This document shows, one piece after another, positions 33,677-41,469 of a stretch of DNA of 64,000 nt. The notes beneath the pieces are model-generated. The model was not told the DNA's origin. It was given only the letters and a program-made list of their open reading frames with translations, and made no database searches. The position numbers were made by a program, and so were the translations under genes. Positions within the stretch are counted from its first letter, which is position 1, and every line of letters starts with the position of its first letter. This stretch comes from UBA5314 sp035560815 (GTDB lineage Bacteria > Bacillota > Syntrophomonadia > Syntrophomonadales > Syntrophomonadaceae): the NCBI GenBank assembly GCA_035560815.1, contig DATMYR010000080.1, positions 1 through 64,000 of the forward strand, written 5' to 3'.

Positions 33677-33890
33677 CCTCCCCTTCCACTAAACCTAATA
33701 TGGCTCCCGGCAGCACAATGACAACTTCATAACCCTTGGTGCGGGCGCGGTTATATAAGGTAGCCACGGTGCTGGTGCTGATCTGCAGCTGACGGGCAAT
33801 ATCCTCACTGCTGCGTCCCATCTCTTTTAGTACCACAACTTGTCTTTCGCGAAAACTTAGTTTTTCTGCTCCCCGGATTTCAATTTTCAT
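33657..33890 (-). CDS. Small HTH protein, sigma-70 region 4/LuxR-like
   Basis: 77 residues. KLSFRERQVVVLKEMGRSSEDI and ARQLQISTSTVATLYNRAR (about residues 9-48) form a clear helix-turn-helix of the sigma-70 region 4 type. No other domain. The ATG at 33890 is a good family start; the longer frame uses GTG 10 codons upstream, and neither has a strong ribosome site. It sits between yabQ and divIC, where Bacillus has no such gene, and overlaps divIC. It may regulate the sporulation-division genes around it; inference only. Confidence 0.7.
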   Translation of the reverse strand: MKIEIRGAEKLSFRERQVVVLKEMGRSSEDIARQLQISTSTVATLYNRARTKGYEVVIVLPGAILGLVEGEDEDSSP

Positions 33891-33997
33891 TACACAGCCA
33901 GCTATCCACAGGTTTTCCACAAAATGTGGACAAAAATACTAAGTTTATATTTCTGGAAGGAGATGCTTATTTCCTGCCGGAGGGAAAATTTTTTTCT

Positions 33998-34423
33998 CTA
34001 GCCGTTTTCGTCAGGAGGCTCCTCCTGACTTTGCGGCCTTAAAGAGCGTATGCGGATCGCCAGCCAAACAAAAGGCTGTGCGAGCACTCTTTTCCCCAGG
34101 GAAATGAATGCTATCGTGGCCTGGGCGGCCCAGTCCAGAGGACGGTGCATGTAACGGGCCAGAAAGCGATAATAAAGAAGAATCCCCATGAATAAGGCAA
34201 TAAGTACATACGCTCTCATCTCACCCATGTTAATGAGTAGAAGGCATATAAATATGATCCCTATGAGTAGAATCCATAAGATGAAATCAATGCAATACAG
34301 AAAATATTTATGAAGGCGACTTTTCCTTATCGTCAACTGGTAGTAGTGAATGATCGTTCCCACTATGATTCCTACCATCAACGTCATACTGAAGGATTGG
34401 ATTTGATCTAAGAGATCGGGCAT
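33998..34423 (-). CDS. yabQ: Spore cortex biosynthesis protein YabQ
   Basis: 141 residues with four to five membrane helices; the start QIQSFSMTLMVGIIVG and the tail RHRPLDW-like YMHRPLDWAAQA match YabQ. Needed for spore cortex in Bacillus; acts in the mother cell membrane. It follows yabP with a small ORF between, and has AAGGAGG-like AAAGGAGGGCGT as ribosome site. Confidence 0.88.
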   Translation of the reverse strand: MPDLLDQIQSFSMTLMVGIIVGTIIHYYQLTIRKSRLHKYFLYCIDFILWILLIGIIFICLLLINMGEMRAYVLIALFMGILLYYRFLARYMHRPLDWAAQATIAFISLGKRVLAQPFVWLAIRIRSLRPQSQEEPPDENG

Positions 34424-34524
34424 ACGCCCTCCTTTGCCTCCAGGATCAGGTCATCTTCAGCCTTAACCAACCAGAGAAGATGCCCCGCAACACCATCGAC
34501 TTTACCGCTTTTGGTCAGGTTCAT
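34408..34524 (-). CDS. Candidate 38-residue ORF between yabP and yabQ
   Basis: The ATG overlaps the yabP stop as ATGA, which favours coupled translation, and the end overlaps the first codons of yabQ. The sequence (MNLTKSGKVDGVAGHLLWLV then KAEDDLILEAKEGVCPIS) has reasonable codon choice and no long hydrophobic run. No known family. It would have to be translated through the yabQ ribosome site (AAAGGAGGG). Its length makes chance possible. Confidence 0.4.
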   Translation of the reverse strand: MNLTKSGKVDGVAGHLLWLVKAEDDLILEAKEGVCPIS

Positions 34525-34790
34525 TTCAACAAGCGTCCCAATATATTCTTGCTCCTGGATTTCATATCCTTTCCTTGTGCTTTATAAGTAACACTATTCA
34601 CCGTACCTTCCATTGCTACCTGGCCTTCATCCAGTTTAAGCAAATTAATATGCAGATCTTCCCCGGCAATAAAAAGGGTTCCCATGGCCGTATCCAGCAC
34701 TATTTCTTGTTCGTCAAAGGTGATCACATTGCTGACCCCGCTAAGTTCCATTTGTTTGCGATTGGTCAACTTCAGGAAATGATCTGACAT
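34521..34790 (-). CDS. yabP: Sporulation protein YabP
   Basis: 89 residues of YabP/YqfC fold: HFLKLTNRKQMELSGVSNVITFDEQEI at the start (written in part: NRKQMELSGVSNV) and GTVNSVTYKAQGK. Required for the spore cortex in Bacillus under mother-cell control. Ribosome site AAGGAGG. A CoA-transferase gene lies upstream where rqcP normally adjoins. Confidence 0.93.
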   Translation of the reverse strand: MSDHFLKLTNRKQMELSGVSNVITFDEQEIVLDTAMGTLFIAGEDLHINLLKLDEGQVAMEGTVNSVTYKAQGKDMKSRSKNILGRLLK

Positions 34791-35069
34791 CCCCTCGCCT
34801 CCTTACGTTCGATATTGACAATTGTCCCCGTTTCGGCAGGGCTAATCTGATAATAGATATGCAATCCGGCGTATTTTATGCCTGATAGACAAAGCCAGGT
34901 CAAAATAGTGGTGGATACAAAAGGCGGGAGGTCTTGGGCGAGTGACGATTTCGGATAAGAGATGCCCGGGTATGAAACCGGCATCCGCTGACCAGATGGG
35001 TCTGCCAATATTGGAAATGCGAATACACGGTTTAGGCCGGATTTAATATCTCGAATATTAGATCATTCC
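34791..35069. other. Gap upstream of yabP
   Basis: 279 bases with no convincing gene. A 78-codon open frame on the minus strand has no ribosome site and no similarity I recognise. I looked for a sigma-E promoter for yabP (CATA-type -10) and found none I can defend. Confidence 0.5.
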
Positions 35070-36413
35070 TCAGACGATCTTGTTGCTTCTCACCCATATT
35101 TTCATAAGATCGGCTTCCTTAATCAATTTATCCCTCAATTCGGGATGGGCAATGTTGATTAATGCCTCAGCTCTCTGCCAGGTTGACTTGGCCTTGAGCA
35201 TAGCCACACCATACTCGGTAATGACATAGAAATTAATGCTCCGGGGTACGGTTACGATAGCACCAGGTGTAAGTATGGGCCGAATCCTGGACTGCAGATT
35301 GCCTTCTTTGTCTTTGAATGTTGAGGTCAGGCAAATCAGGCCCTTGCCGCCTTTGGAATAATAAGAACCGGAGATGAAGTCTAATTGACCCCCGGTTCCG
35401 GATATCTGGCGAATTCCGGATGTTTCTGAAGCTACCTGGCCATACAGATCTACCTCGATGGCATTGTTGATGCCGATGACCCTATCATTCTGCCCGATAA
35501 CGAATGGATCATTGGTGTACTCAACCGGATAAATAGCACAGCAGGGATTGCGATCCAGGAAATTATACAGCTTGTTGGTTCCCATGGCGAAGGTGTAGAC
35601 CATCTTGCACTTGTCCAATTGCTTGCGGCGGCCAGTGATCCTACCCGCATCGTACATATCGACAAACGAGTCCACCAGCATTTCCGTGTGTACACCCAAA
35701 TCCTTCAAATCCGACTGTGCTATCATAGCACCTACCACGTTGGGCATCCCTCCGATTCCCAACTGCAGGCAGGCCCCGTCCTCTAATTCTTCCATAACGA
35801 TAGCGGCTATCTTTTTATCAATATCCGTTACGGGTACTTCCGGAAGCTGAATCATAGGTTGGTTGTCGCCTTCAACGAGATAATCTATTTCGGAAATATG
35901 TATGGACTCCCGGCTGCCACCCAGACATTGGGGTACATTTTGATTGACTTCAGCAATAACGACTTTGGCCGCATCACAGAAATTTGGTGTAAAGGAAACC
36001 GCCGTGCCAAAATTAAAGAAGCCGTGTTTATCCATGGGGGCGACTTTAATTAAGGCTACATCTACATCCACATAACCCCGATCGTAAAAACTGTTGCCTT
36101 CATGGTAGGTTAAGGGCACGTAATTGCACAGGTTTTTATCATGTAGTTTGCGGCTGGCCGCACTCATGTGAATATCGTTATAAATGAAATGTTTTCTCTC
36201 TGGATCGGCCAGAATCGCTTTGGGCCGGAATGGGCAAGTAGTGGTGCGAATATTGACATTGTGCAATTCCTCTACCCGCCTGGCTAGAGCGGCATCCAGA
36301 TAACTGGAATTCATCACGAACTCACCGTAGTGAACCAGGTCTCCAGATTTCACTACTTTCATAGCTTCGTCTACCGCCGTTAATTTGCGTTGGTATTCTG
36401 CACTGTAATCCAT
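35070..36413 (-). CDS. Acetyl-CoA hydrolase/transferase family CoA-transferase
   Basis: 447 residues of the family that includes butyryl-CoA:acetate and 4-hydroxybutyrate CoA-transferases. The likely catalytic glutamate is Glu244 in VHTEMLVDSFVD, aligned by memory with the 4-hydroxybutyrate enzyme; VEYTNDPFVIGQN, GGQLDFISGSYYSKGGKG and the IEVDLYGQV segment are family hallmarks, and LGIGGMPNVVG precedes the catalytic region. It may activate butyrate or acetate in fermentation or syntrophic beta-oxidation; substrate is inferred. A strong AGGAGG ribosome site is present. It interrupts the usual rqcP-yabP order. Confidence 0.88.
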   Translation of the reverse strand: MDYSAEYQRKLTAVDEAMKVVKSGDLVHYGEFVMNSSYLDAALARRVEELHNVNIRTTTCPFRPKAILADPERKHFIYNDIHMSAASRKLHDKNLCNYVPLTYHEGNSFYDRGYVDVDVALIKVAPMDKHGFFNFGTAVSFTPNFCDAAKVVIAEVNQNVPQCLGGSRESIHISEIDYLVEGDNQPMIQLPEVPVTDIDKKIAAIVMEELEDGACLQLGIGGMPNVVGAMIAQSDLKDLGVHTEMLVDSFVDMYDAGRITGRRKQLDKCKMVYTFAMGTNKLYNFLDRNPCCAIYPVEYTNDPFVIGQNDRVIGINNAIEVDLYGQVASETSGIRQISGTGGQLDFISGSYYSKGGKGLICLTSTFKDKEGNLQSRIRPILTPGAIVTVPRSINFYVITEYGVAMLKAKSTWQRAEALINIAHPELRDKLIKEADLMKIWVRSNKIV

Positions 36414-36752
36414 TATTAAAAGTTCCTCCTTCTAATATAGATCCATTTACATCTACTTTCTAAGCGAAATCACGCAAATAGCCCCGGCAAGCATTAACAG
36501 GCCATTGTACGCCTAACCGGTGTACTGAATTCGTGCAAACGCTTTATAAAAAATTATCTTTCTTTGTCTGTGCCTTGTCCAGATCGGCAGCGCTAAATTA
36601 CAACAAATAATACAAAATATGCCGCTAAAGTGATTCCCTAATATGGCAGATGGGACTGTCATTTTGGCCAGGCTAAACCAAAATGACAGTCCCATCTGCC
36701 AACTTTCCACTGTTACCCTACCTCCCGGATTCACCCCGTTTGGTAAGTGAGC
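36414..36752. other. 339-bp gap with a perfect inverted repeat
   Basis: Between the CoA-transferase and rqcP. It holds the 23-bp-arm palindrome listed separately and, at 36520-36560, an A/T-rich stretch. No ORF or promoter I can defend. Confidence 0.5.
36645..36700. repeat. Perfect 23-bp inverted repeat
   Basis: Arms GGCAGATGGGACTGTCATTT plus TGG (36645-36667) and its exact inverse (36678-36700), with the 10-base loop CCAGGCTAAA. Downstream of rqcP on the minus strand; the arms end at sequence without a T-tract. Unlike the other hairpins it does not carry the GGGGAC ends. Confidence 0.9.
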
Positions 36753-36995
36753 TTACTCTACTATTTTGTACAGATTTTTTGCTTCTGTCGTTTTCACGTT
36801 ATCCTTGATATCCAGAACCTCAAAGGCAGTCTGGCGCTCTCCCAAGATTACAGTGATAATATCACCTTTATTTACCTCACTGGAAGGTTTCGCCACCCGT
36901 CCGTTAAGCAGCACCCGTTCGTTCTCGGCAAAATCCTTGGCCAGGGTGCGCCTTTTAATAATCCTGGATACTTTTAGAAATTTGTCCAGACGCAT
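36753..36995 (-). CDS. rqcP: S4-domain RNA-binding protein RqcP (YabO)
   Basis: 80 residues: an S4 domain (MRLDKFLKVSRIIKRRTLA then VLLNGRVAKPSSEV) with the RTLAKDF signature. RqcP works in ribosome-associated quality control, aiding RqcH to add alanine tails. Position after mazG and before the sporulation genes matches yabO in Bacillus. Confidence 0.93.
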   Translation of the reverse strand: MRLDKFLKVSRIIKRRTLAKDFAENERVLLNGRVAKPSSEVNKGDIITVILGERQTAFEVLDIKDNVKTTEAKNLYKIVE

Positions 36996-37043
36996 GATAA
37001 TGCAAAGGCCTCCTTCAATGCTTTTCCGATCAAACTTTGTTGA

Positions 37044-37811
37044 TTATAACCCCCGGGCTTTGGCCTCATCCCACAGTGCATCCAATTCCTCCAGGGGAAG
37101 CTCTTCAATCTTCCGCCCGGACCTGGCTACACAATCCTCGATATAATTGAAGCGCCGGGAAAACTTATTATTGCATCCCTGAAGAGCGTCCTCCGGTTCG
37201 ACATCTTTCATGCGGGCCACATTGACCAGCGCAAAAAAAAGATCTCCCAGTTCTTCCTTGATCTCCACGGGGGTTTCCGCATCTTTCAACTCCGCTACTT
37301 CTTCGGCAAATTTGTCAATGGCCCCATCTATGGTGGGCCAATCGAACCCCACCCGAGCAGCCTTCTCCTGTAGTTTCAAGGCTCGCAACAGTGCGGGCAG
37401 CATCGTCGGAATTCCACTGAGTAGTTGTTTCTTGCCTTCCTTCTGCTTAAAACCTTCCCAGTGATCCAGAACGTCTCCGCTGGTTTTTAACTCCAGGGAG
37501 CCAAAGACATGCGGATGCCGATTAATCATTTTAGTGCTCACGGTCCGGGCCACATCATCCAGGTTAAAAAAACCCTCCCGTTCAGCCAGGGCAGCATGAA
37601 ACACCACTTGGAGAAGAAGATCTCCCAGTTCCTCTTGAAGTTTGGACATATCCTCTTCTTTAACCGCCTCAACCACTTCGTAGGATTCCTCGATCAGGTA
37701 ACGGAGGAGTGATTCATGGGTCTGCTCACGGTCCCATGGACAGCCATCAGGAGCCAAAAGCCTGTCCATTATATCTTTCAGTTCATCCATAGCTGGGCAC
37801 TGGTTATTCAT
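37044..37811 (-). CDS. mazG: MazG nucleoside triphosphate pyrophosphohydrolase
   Basis: 255 residues with two MazG repeats: CPWDREQTHESL, EESYEVVEAV and EELGDLLLQVVFHA (N-terminal), and the weaker EEVAELKDA/EELGDLFFALVN (C-terminal). It hydrolyses non-canonical NTPs. In Bacillus YabN also has an N-terminal methylase domain, missing here. Ribosome site GGAGGG. Between the flippase gene and rqcP. Confidence 0.93.
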   Translation of the reverse strand: MNNQCPAMDELKDIMDRLLAPDGCPWDREQTHESLLRYLIEESYEVVEAVKEEDMSKLQEELGDLLLQVVFHAALAEREGFFNLDDVARTVSTKMINRHPHVFGSLELKTSGDVLDHWEGFKQKEGKKQLLSGIPTMLPALLRALKLQEKAARVGFDWPTIDGAIDKFAEEVAELKDAETPVEIKEELGDLFFALVNVARMKDVEPEDALQGCNNKFSRRFNYIEDCVARSGRKIEELPLEELDALWDEAKARGL

Positions 37812-37833
37812 TGATCCATTTCCCTCCGAAATA

Positions 37834-39390
37834 TTATTTGCCCCGGACTATTTTCGTGACAATATCAATATCCAATTCCTGAACGATGAACAAGGCCAGG
37901 CCATAGATAAGGGTTCCAACGGCTATAGCAATGACGGTAGCCAGACGGGAGTGAATATCGATTCCCACCAGGTATAGATAAGCATAGCGGGTAACAATCG
38001 CCATAAATACAGTTACCAATGTGATTTTCAGCAGGCGCAGCCCCTCATAGGATACTCCGCTGATCTTGCGCAGCCAGATCAGATTTAATAAAGACCCGAT
38101 TAAAAAGGCCAGGACCGTTCCCAGGGCTGCTCCCTGAATATTCAAGGCCGGGACACTGGTCAAAGAATAATTGAAAACCACTTTCAATAAGCCGGTAATA
38201 ATCAGATTGCGCATGGCAATCTCAGGTCGGCCAATTCCCTGCAAACCGGCGCTGGAAAGCTGAAATGCAGACAGCATGATGCAGGAAAAGGCCAGGTACT
38301 CAAGGGGATAGCCGGCTTCCGGTGTGTGATAAAGCAGGTCGCATATGGGAAAGGCCAGGATAAAAAGCCCGGCTGCACAGGGAAAGGAAATGATCATTCC
38401 GGCCCGAAAAGCATAATTGAGCCGGCTGTTTAAAAGCTGCCGGTCATGGCGGGCAAAGGCTTCGCTGACCGCTGGCACCAGGCTGGTGGAAATGGCGATG
38501 GTGAAAATGGTTGGCAGACCGATGAGTATGGCAGCCATCCCTGCAAGTTCACCATACAAGGCCAAAGCGTGGGTGGCAGTGTAATGTAGGGCCAAAAGGC
38601 GCCGGGGGACGATAATAGCATCCAGCATCTGCACCAGAGGAAGAACCACTGCCCCAAAGGAAACAGGAACGGCCAAACGCACCATTTCTTTCATCAGGGT
38701 CCAGGAACTGGTATCACTGTAAACCAATGATTGTTTGGCCCGATCTGAGCTTCTATTGAAACGATAATAATAAATGGCCAGAACAACTATCCCGATCAGT
38801 CCTCCCACCACTGCTCCAGAGGTTGCTCCGGCGGCGGCAAATTCCAACCCCCGGGGAAAAAGCAAAAAAGCCAGGATTAAAACCGCGGCGACCCGGAATA
38901 ACTGCTCAACAGTCTGGGAAACAGCCGTAGGCATCATAGTTTGTTGTCCCTGGAAATAACCGCGGAATACGGACATAATCCCGGAAAGGAAAATTGCTGG
39001 TGCCACTGCCAGAATGGCATAGGTAGTTCGCGGTTCATTTAATACATAACGGGCAATATAGGGAGCAGCCAGCATAACCAGCAAGGTTAATAGCAAACCA
39101 AAAATCAGAAGAGTAGCCATGGCTACTTGGAAGATTCTCTTACTGTCTCCAGTGTAACCTTCGGTTTCCTTGCGGGCTACCAGTACGGAGATGGCCACCG
39201 GCACCCCTGCTGTAGCCAGTGAGAGGATGGCTGTATAAATAGGATAGGCCAGCTGATAAAGGGCCACCCCCTCCCCTCCCAAAAGACGCGCCAGGGGGAT
39301 GCGGTATATGGCTCCTAATATTTTGCTCAAGCCCCCAGCTATGCTGAGCACCATAGCCCCTTTTAGAAAATGCTGCTGCCCTTTTTCCAT
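37834..39390 (-). CDS. Stage V sporulation protein B-like polysaccharide flippase
   Basis: 518 residues with about 14 membrane helices; the N-terminal KGAMVLSIAGGLSKILGAIYRIPLARLLG (written in part: KILGAIYRIPLARLLG) is typical of SpoVB/YabM-type MOP flippases. Such proteins move lipid-linked precursors across the membrane; YabM/SpoVB affect spore cortex synthesis. Position directly after spoVT matches yabM of Bacillus. Confidence 0.9.
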   Translation of the reverse strand: MEKGQQHFLKGAMVLSIAGGLSKILGAIYRIPLARLLGGEGVALYQLAYPIYTAILSLATAGVPVAISVLVARKETEGYTGDSKRIFQVAMATLLIFGLLLTLLVMLAAPYIARYVLNEPRTTYAILAVAPAIFLSGIMSVFRGYFQGQQTMMPTAVSQTVEQLFRVAAVLILAFLLFPRGLEFAAAGATSGAVVGGLIGIVVLAIYYYRFNRSSDRAKQSLVYSDTSSWTLMKEMVRLAVPVSFGAVVLPLVQMLDAIIVPRRLLALHYTATHALALYGELAGMAAILIGLPTIFTIAISTSLVPAVSEAFARHDRQLLNSRLNYAFRAGMIISFPCAAGLFILAFPICDLLYHTPEAGYPLEYLAFSCIMLSAFQLSSAGLQGIGRPEIAMRNLIITGLLKVVFNYSLTSVPALNIQGAALGTVLAFLIGSLLNLIWLRKISGVSYEGLRLLKITLVTVFMAIVTRYAYLYLVGIDIHSRLATVIAIAVGTLIYGLALFIVQELDIDIVTKIVRGK

Positions 39391-39468
39391 TTTTCTCTCC
39401 CCGTTTTCATCTGGTATATTATATCACAGTGCTAAAAGGAATGGGGGTACACCACCTTTGTCCACAAA

Positions 39469-39501
39469 AAAGAAGCGGTCTTATTGAATAAGACCGCTTC
39501 T
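39469..39501 (-). terminator. Perfect-stem terminator after spoVT
   Basis: Arms 39471-39485 and 39487-39501 are exact inverse copies (AGAAGCGGTCTTATT), and the minus strand continues with TTTTTTG. It ends the spoVT transcript. Confidence 0.9.
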
Positions 39502-39515
39502 CACTTCTCCGTGCA

Positions 39516-40079
39516 TTAGGGTTCCATTTGTTTAGCCAAAAATCCTGCCGCTGTTTCGGCCAGTTTAATTTCCATATCTCCCAGCCGAACATTAGGATCT
39601 TTGCTTACAATGATCACGGCGCCGATGGGATCTCCCTGGCTAATAATCGGTGATATCACCTGGGCCTTGATGGAATACTCCCGGTCGTCATTCTGAATAA
39701 CATGCTGAGTTTCGTCATCAGGATTTTCCAGCCCGTTCATGATCAGGGTGGTTCTTTCCTCCAGGGCTTTCTCCACCCCTTTGCCTATGGCTTTGCTCAA
39801 AAACTCCCTTTTGTTGGCTCCGGCAGTGGCGATAATGACGTCCCTGTCTGCAATCATGGAAATATGGCCAATAGTTTCATACAGGGAGTCAGCATACTCT
39901 TTGGCAAAATCCCCCAGCTCGCCGATAGGAGAATATTTTTTCAATATGACTTCGCCTTCACGGTCAACAAAGATCTCTAACGGGTCACCTTCACGAATAC
40001 GTAAGGTCCTGCGTATTTCCTTGGGTATAACAACTCTTCCAAGGTCATCAATCCGGCGAACAATGCCTGTTGCTTTCAA
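39516..40079 (-). CDS. spoVT: Stage V sporulation protein T, transcriptional regulator
   Basis: 187 residues: an N-terminal AbrB-type swapped-hairpin (MKATGIVRRIDDLGRVVIPKE then LRIREGDPLEI, about residues 1-50) and a C-terminal GAF-like domain. SpoVT tunes sigma-G-dependent genes in the forespore. The start is TTG with AGGAGG ten bases upstream, and a sigma-G promoter precedes it. Confidence 0.96.
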   Translation of the reverse strand: MKATGIVRRIDDLGRVVIPKEIRRTLRIREGDPLEIFVDREGEVILKKYSPIGELGDFAKEYADSLYETIGHISMIADRDVIIATAGANKREFLSKAIGKGVEKALEERTTLIMNGLENPDDETQHVIQNDDREYSIKAQVISPIISQGDPIGAVIIVSKDPNVRLGDMEIKLAETAAGFLAKQMEP

Positions 40080-40137
40080 TATACCTATCCCTCCTTTTTT
40101 TCAAAATAATTGAAAAAGTTGTTTGTTATCTCAGTGA

Positions 40138-40168
40138 TAGTATATAACTCAAAATCCCCTTTTATTCA
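40138..40168 (-). promoter_or_regulatory. Sigma-G promoter for spoVT
   Basis: On the minus strand TGAATA (40168-40163), 18 bases, TATACTA (40144-40138), against the sigma-G consensus TGAATA / CATACTA; only the first base of the -10 differs. Reads to spoVT, about 50-60 bases of leader. spoVT is sigma-G dependent in Bacillus. Confidence 0.8.
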
Positions 40169-40291
40169 CTTTTTACCATCGGGGTAAAAAAAATGTGTAT
40201 GAATCCGGGCCCGCTCCTATGTAACCGAATTCATATTTGTTTTGCGCATTGCTCAAACTAAGGAAAAATTCCTGGAAAGGCAGGTGTCCCG

Positions 40292-41407
40292 GTGGGAAAA
40301 ATCAGCGATTTTCAAATGTATTGCATCCTATCGCTTCTGGTCGGACCGGTGGCTGTTCTGGAAACCCCCCGGGTCATGGCTCACCAACTGCAAAACAACT
40401 CCTGGATTGGAGTTCTAGCCGCCTTCATACCCGGCATCCTGATTATCGCCATGTTCTCATATATCATCAAAAAGAGCCAATCCCCCTTTCCCCTGATCCT
40501 GGAAGAACACCTGGGGAAATACCTGGGGAAGGCTTTGGGCTTTGTCTACATTTTCTTTTTTTTATTGGTTGCAAGTTTTACGGTGCGCTGGTTTGTGGAC
40601 TTCATTGAAACCAATGTCCTGCCTCAGACTCCTATTAGCATTTTCATCGGAGTCCTTCTGTTCCTGGGTTTTTACTCCCTGCGTACTGGTATGCAGAGTT
40701 TCGTCCGGGTGGCTGAGATTATTATCATAGTTGACCTGGCTTTTACGCTTATAATTGCCTTCATGGGTATAGGAGAATTCCCTCGTTTTGAAAATCTCTT
40801 GCCTTTAACTACTATCCATATGAAACCTTTTGGTCTGGGCTTGTTCAGCGCATCCTACATTCTGGGCAAGATGCAGCCGGTGTTGACTTTTTCTTCATAT
40901 AGTCTCAATCGGGAGAGGATCTTTAAAATTATGCTATGGGTGGTTGCCACCTACGTAGTGCTGATCACCTTGACTACGCTGGCTACGATCCTAAGTCTGG
41001 GCAGTCTCAGCGGAACAGTCCTGGTGTTTTCCACTTTTTCCATGGTGCGCCTCTTGAGGATAGGAACCTTTATTCAAAATATCGATATCGTGTTCATTGG
41101 TATTTGGATCATGGCCATCTTTGGCGCCACTACCCTGCCCTGGTTTATGAGCTGTTATTGCACCCAACAGATGTTTCATCTAAAAGACTACCGTTTTTTA
41201 GCCGCTCCAACCGCCATCATCATTGGAATCTTCTCCATTGTCTTGAGCAAAAATATATTGGAACTGATCATTATGGAAACCGATATTATTCCCCTGTTAT
41301 ATTCCTTGTTTTTCCTTGGGATACCCTTTATCCTCTTCCTCATATGCCTGTTTAAACGCGCTCCGGAGCAGACACAAACGACAGTACCGCAGGACGAGCC
41401 TGCATAA
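40292..41407 (+). CDS. Spore germination protein GerB-type (endospore amino acid permease)
   Basis: 371 residues with about ten membrane helices, start GKISDFQMYCILSLLVGPVAVLETPRVMAHQLQN (written in part: VGPVAVLETPRVMA), typical of the APC-type B subunits of germinant receptors. Placed in the spore inner membrane with A and C subunits, it senses nutrients. GTG start with GGAAAGG upstream. First gene of the ger operon. Confidence 0.92.
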   Translation: MGKISDFQMYCILSLLVGPVAVLETPRVMAHQLQNNSWIGVLAAFIPGILIIAMFSYIIKKSQSPFPLILEEHLGKYLGKALGFVYIFFFLLVASFTVRWFVDFIETNVLPQTPISIFIGVLLFLGFYSLRTGMQSFVRVAEIIIIVDLAFTLIIAFMGIGEFPRFENLLPLTTIHMKPFGLGLFSASYILGKMQPVLTFSSYSLNRERIFKIMLWVVATYVVLITLTTLATILSLGSLSGTVLVFSTFSMVRLLRIGTFIQNIDIVFIGIWIMAIFGATTLPWFMSCYCTQQMFHLKDYRFLAAPTAIIIGIFSIVLSKNILELIIMETDIIPLLYSLFFLGIPFILFLICLFKRAPEQTQTTVPQDEPA

Positions 41408-41469
41408 AACCTTCTTATGATATTTGTGGATTAGCCGAATTTTGCAGCATTTTTATCGGAGGAATTCTT

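Noticed and set aside
34772..35008. 78-codon open frame upstream of yabP
   Set aside because: Overlaps the yabP start, no ribosome site and no recognisable sequence.
40195..40238. Possible sigma-G promoter for the ger operon
   Set aside because: TGTATG and CATATTT-like hexamers are present but spacing is wrong.
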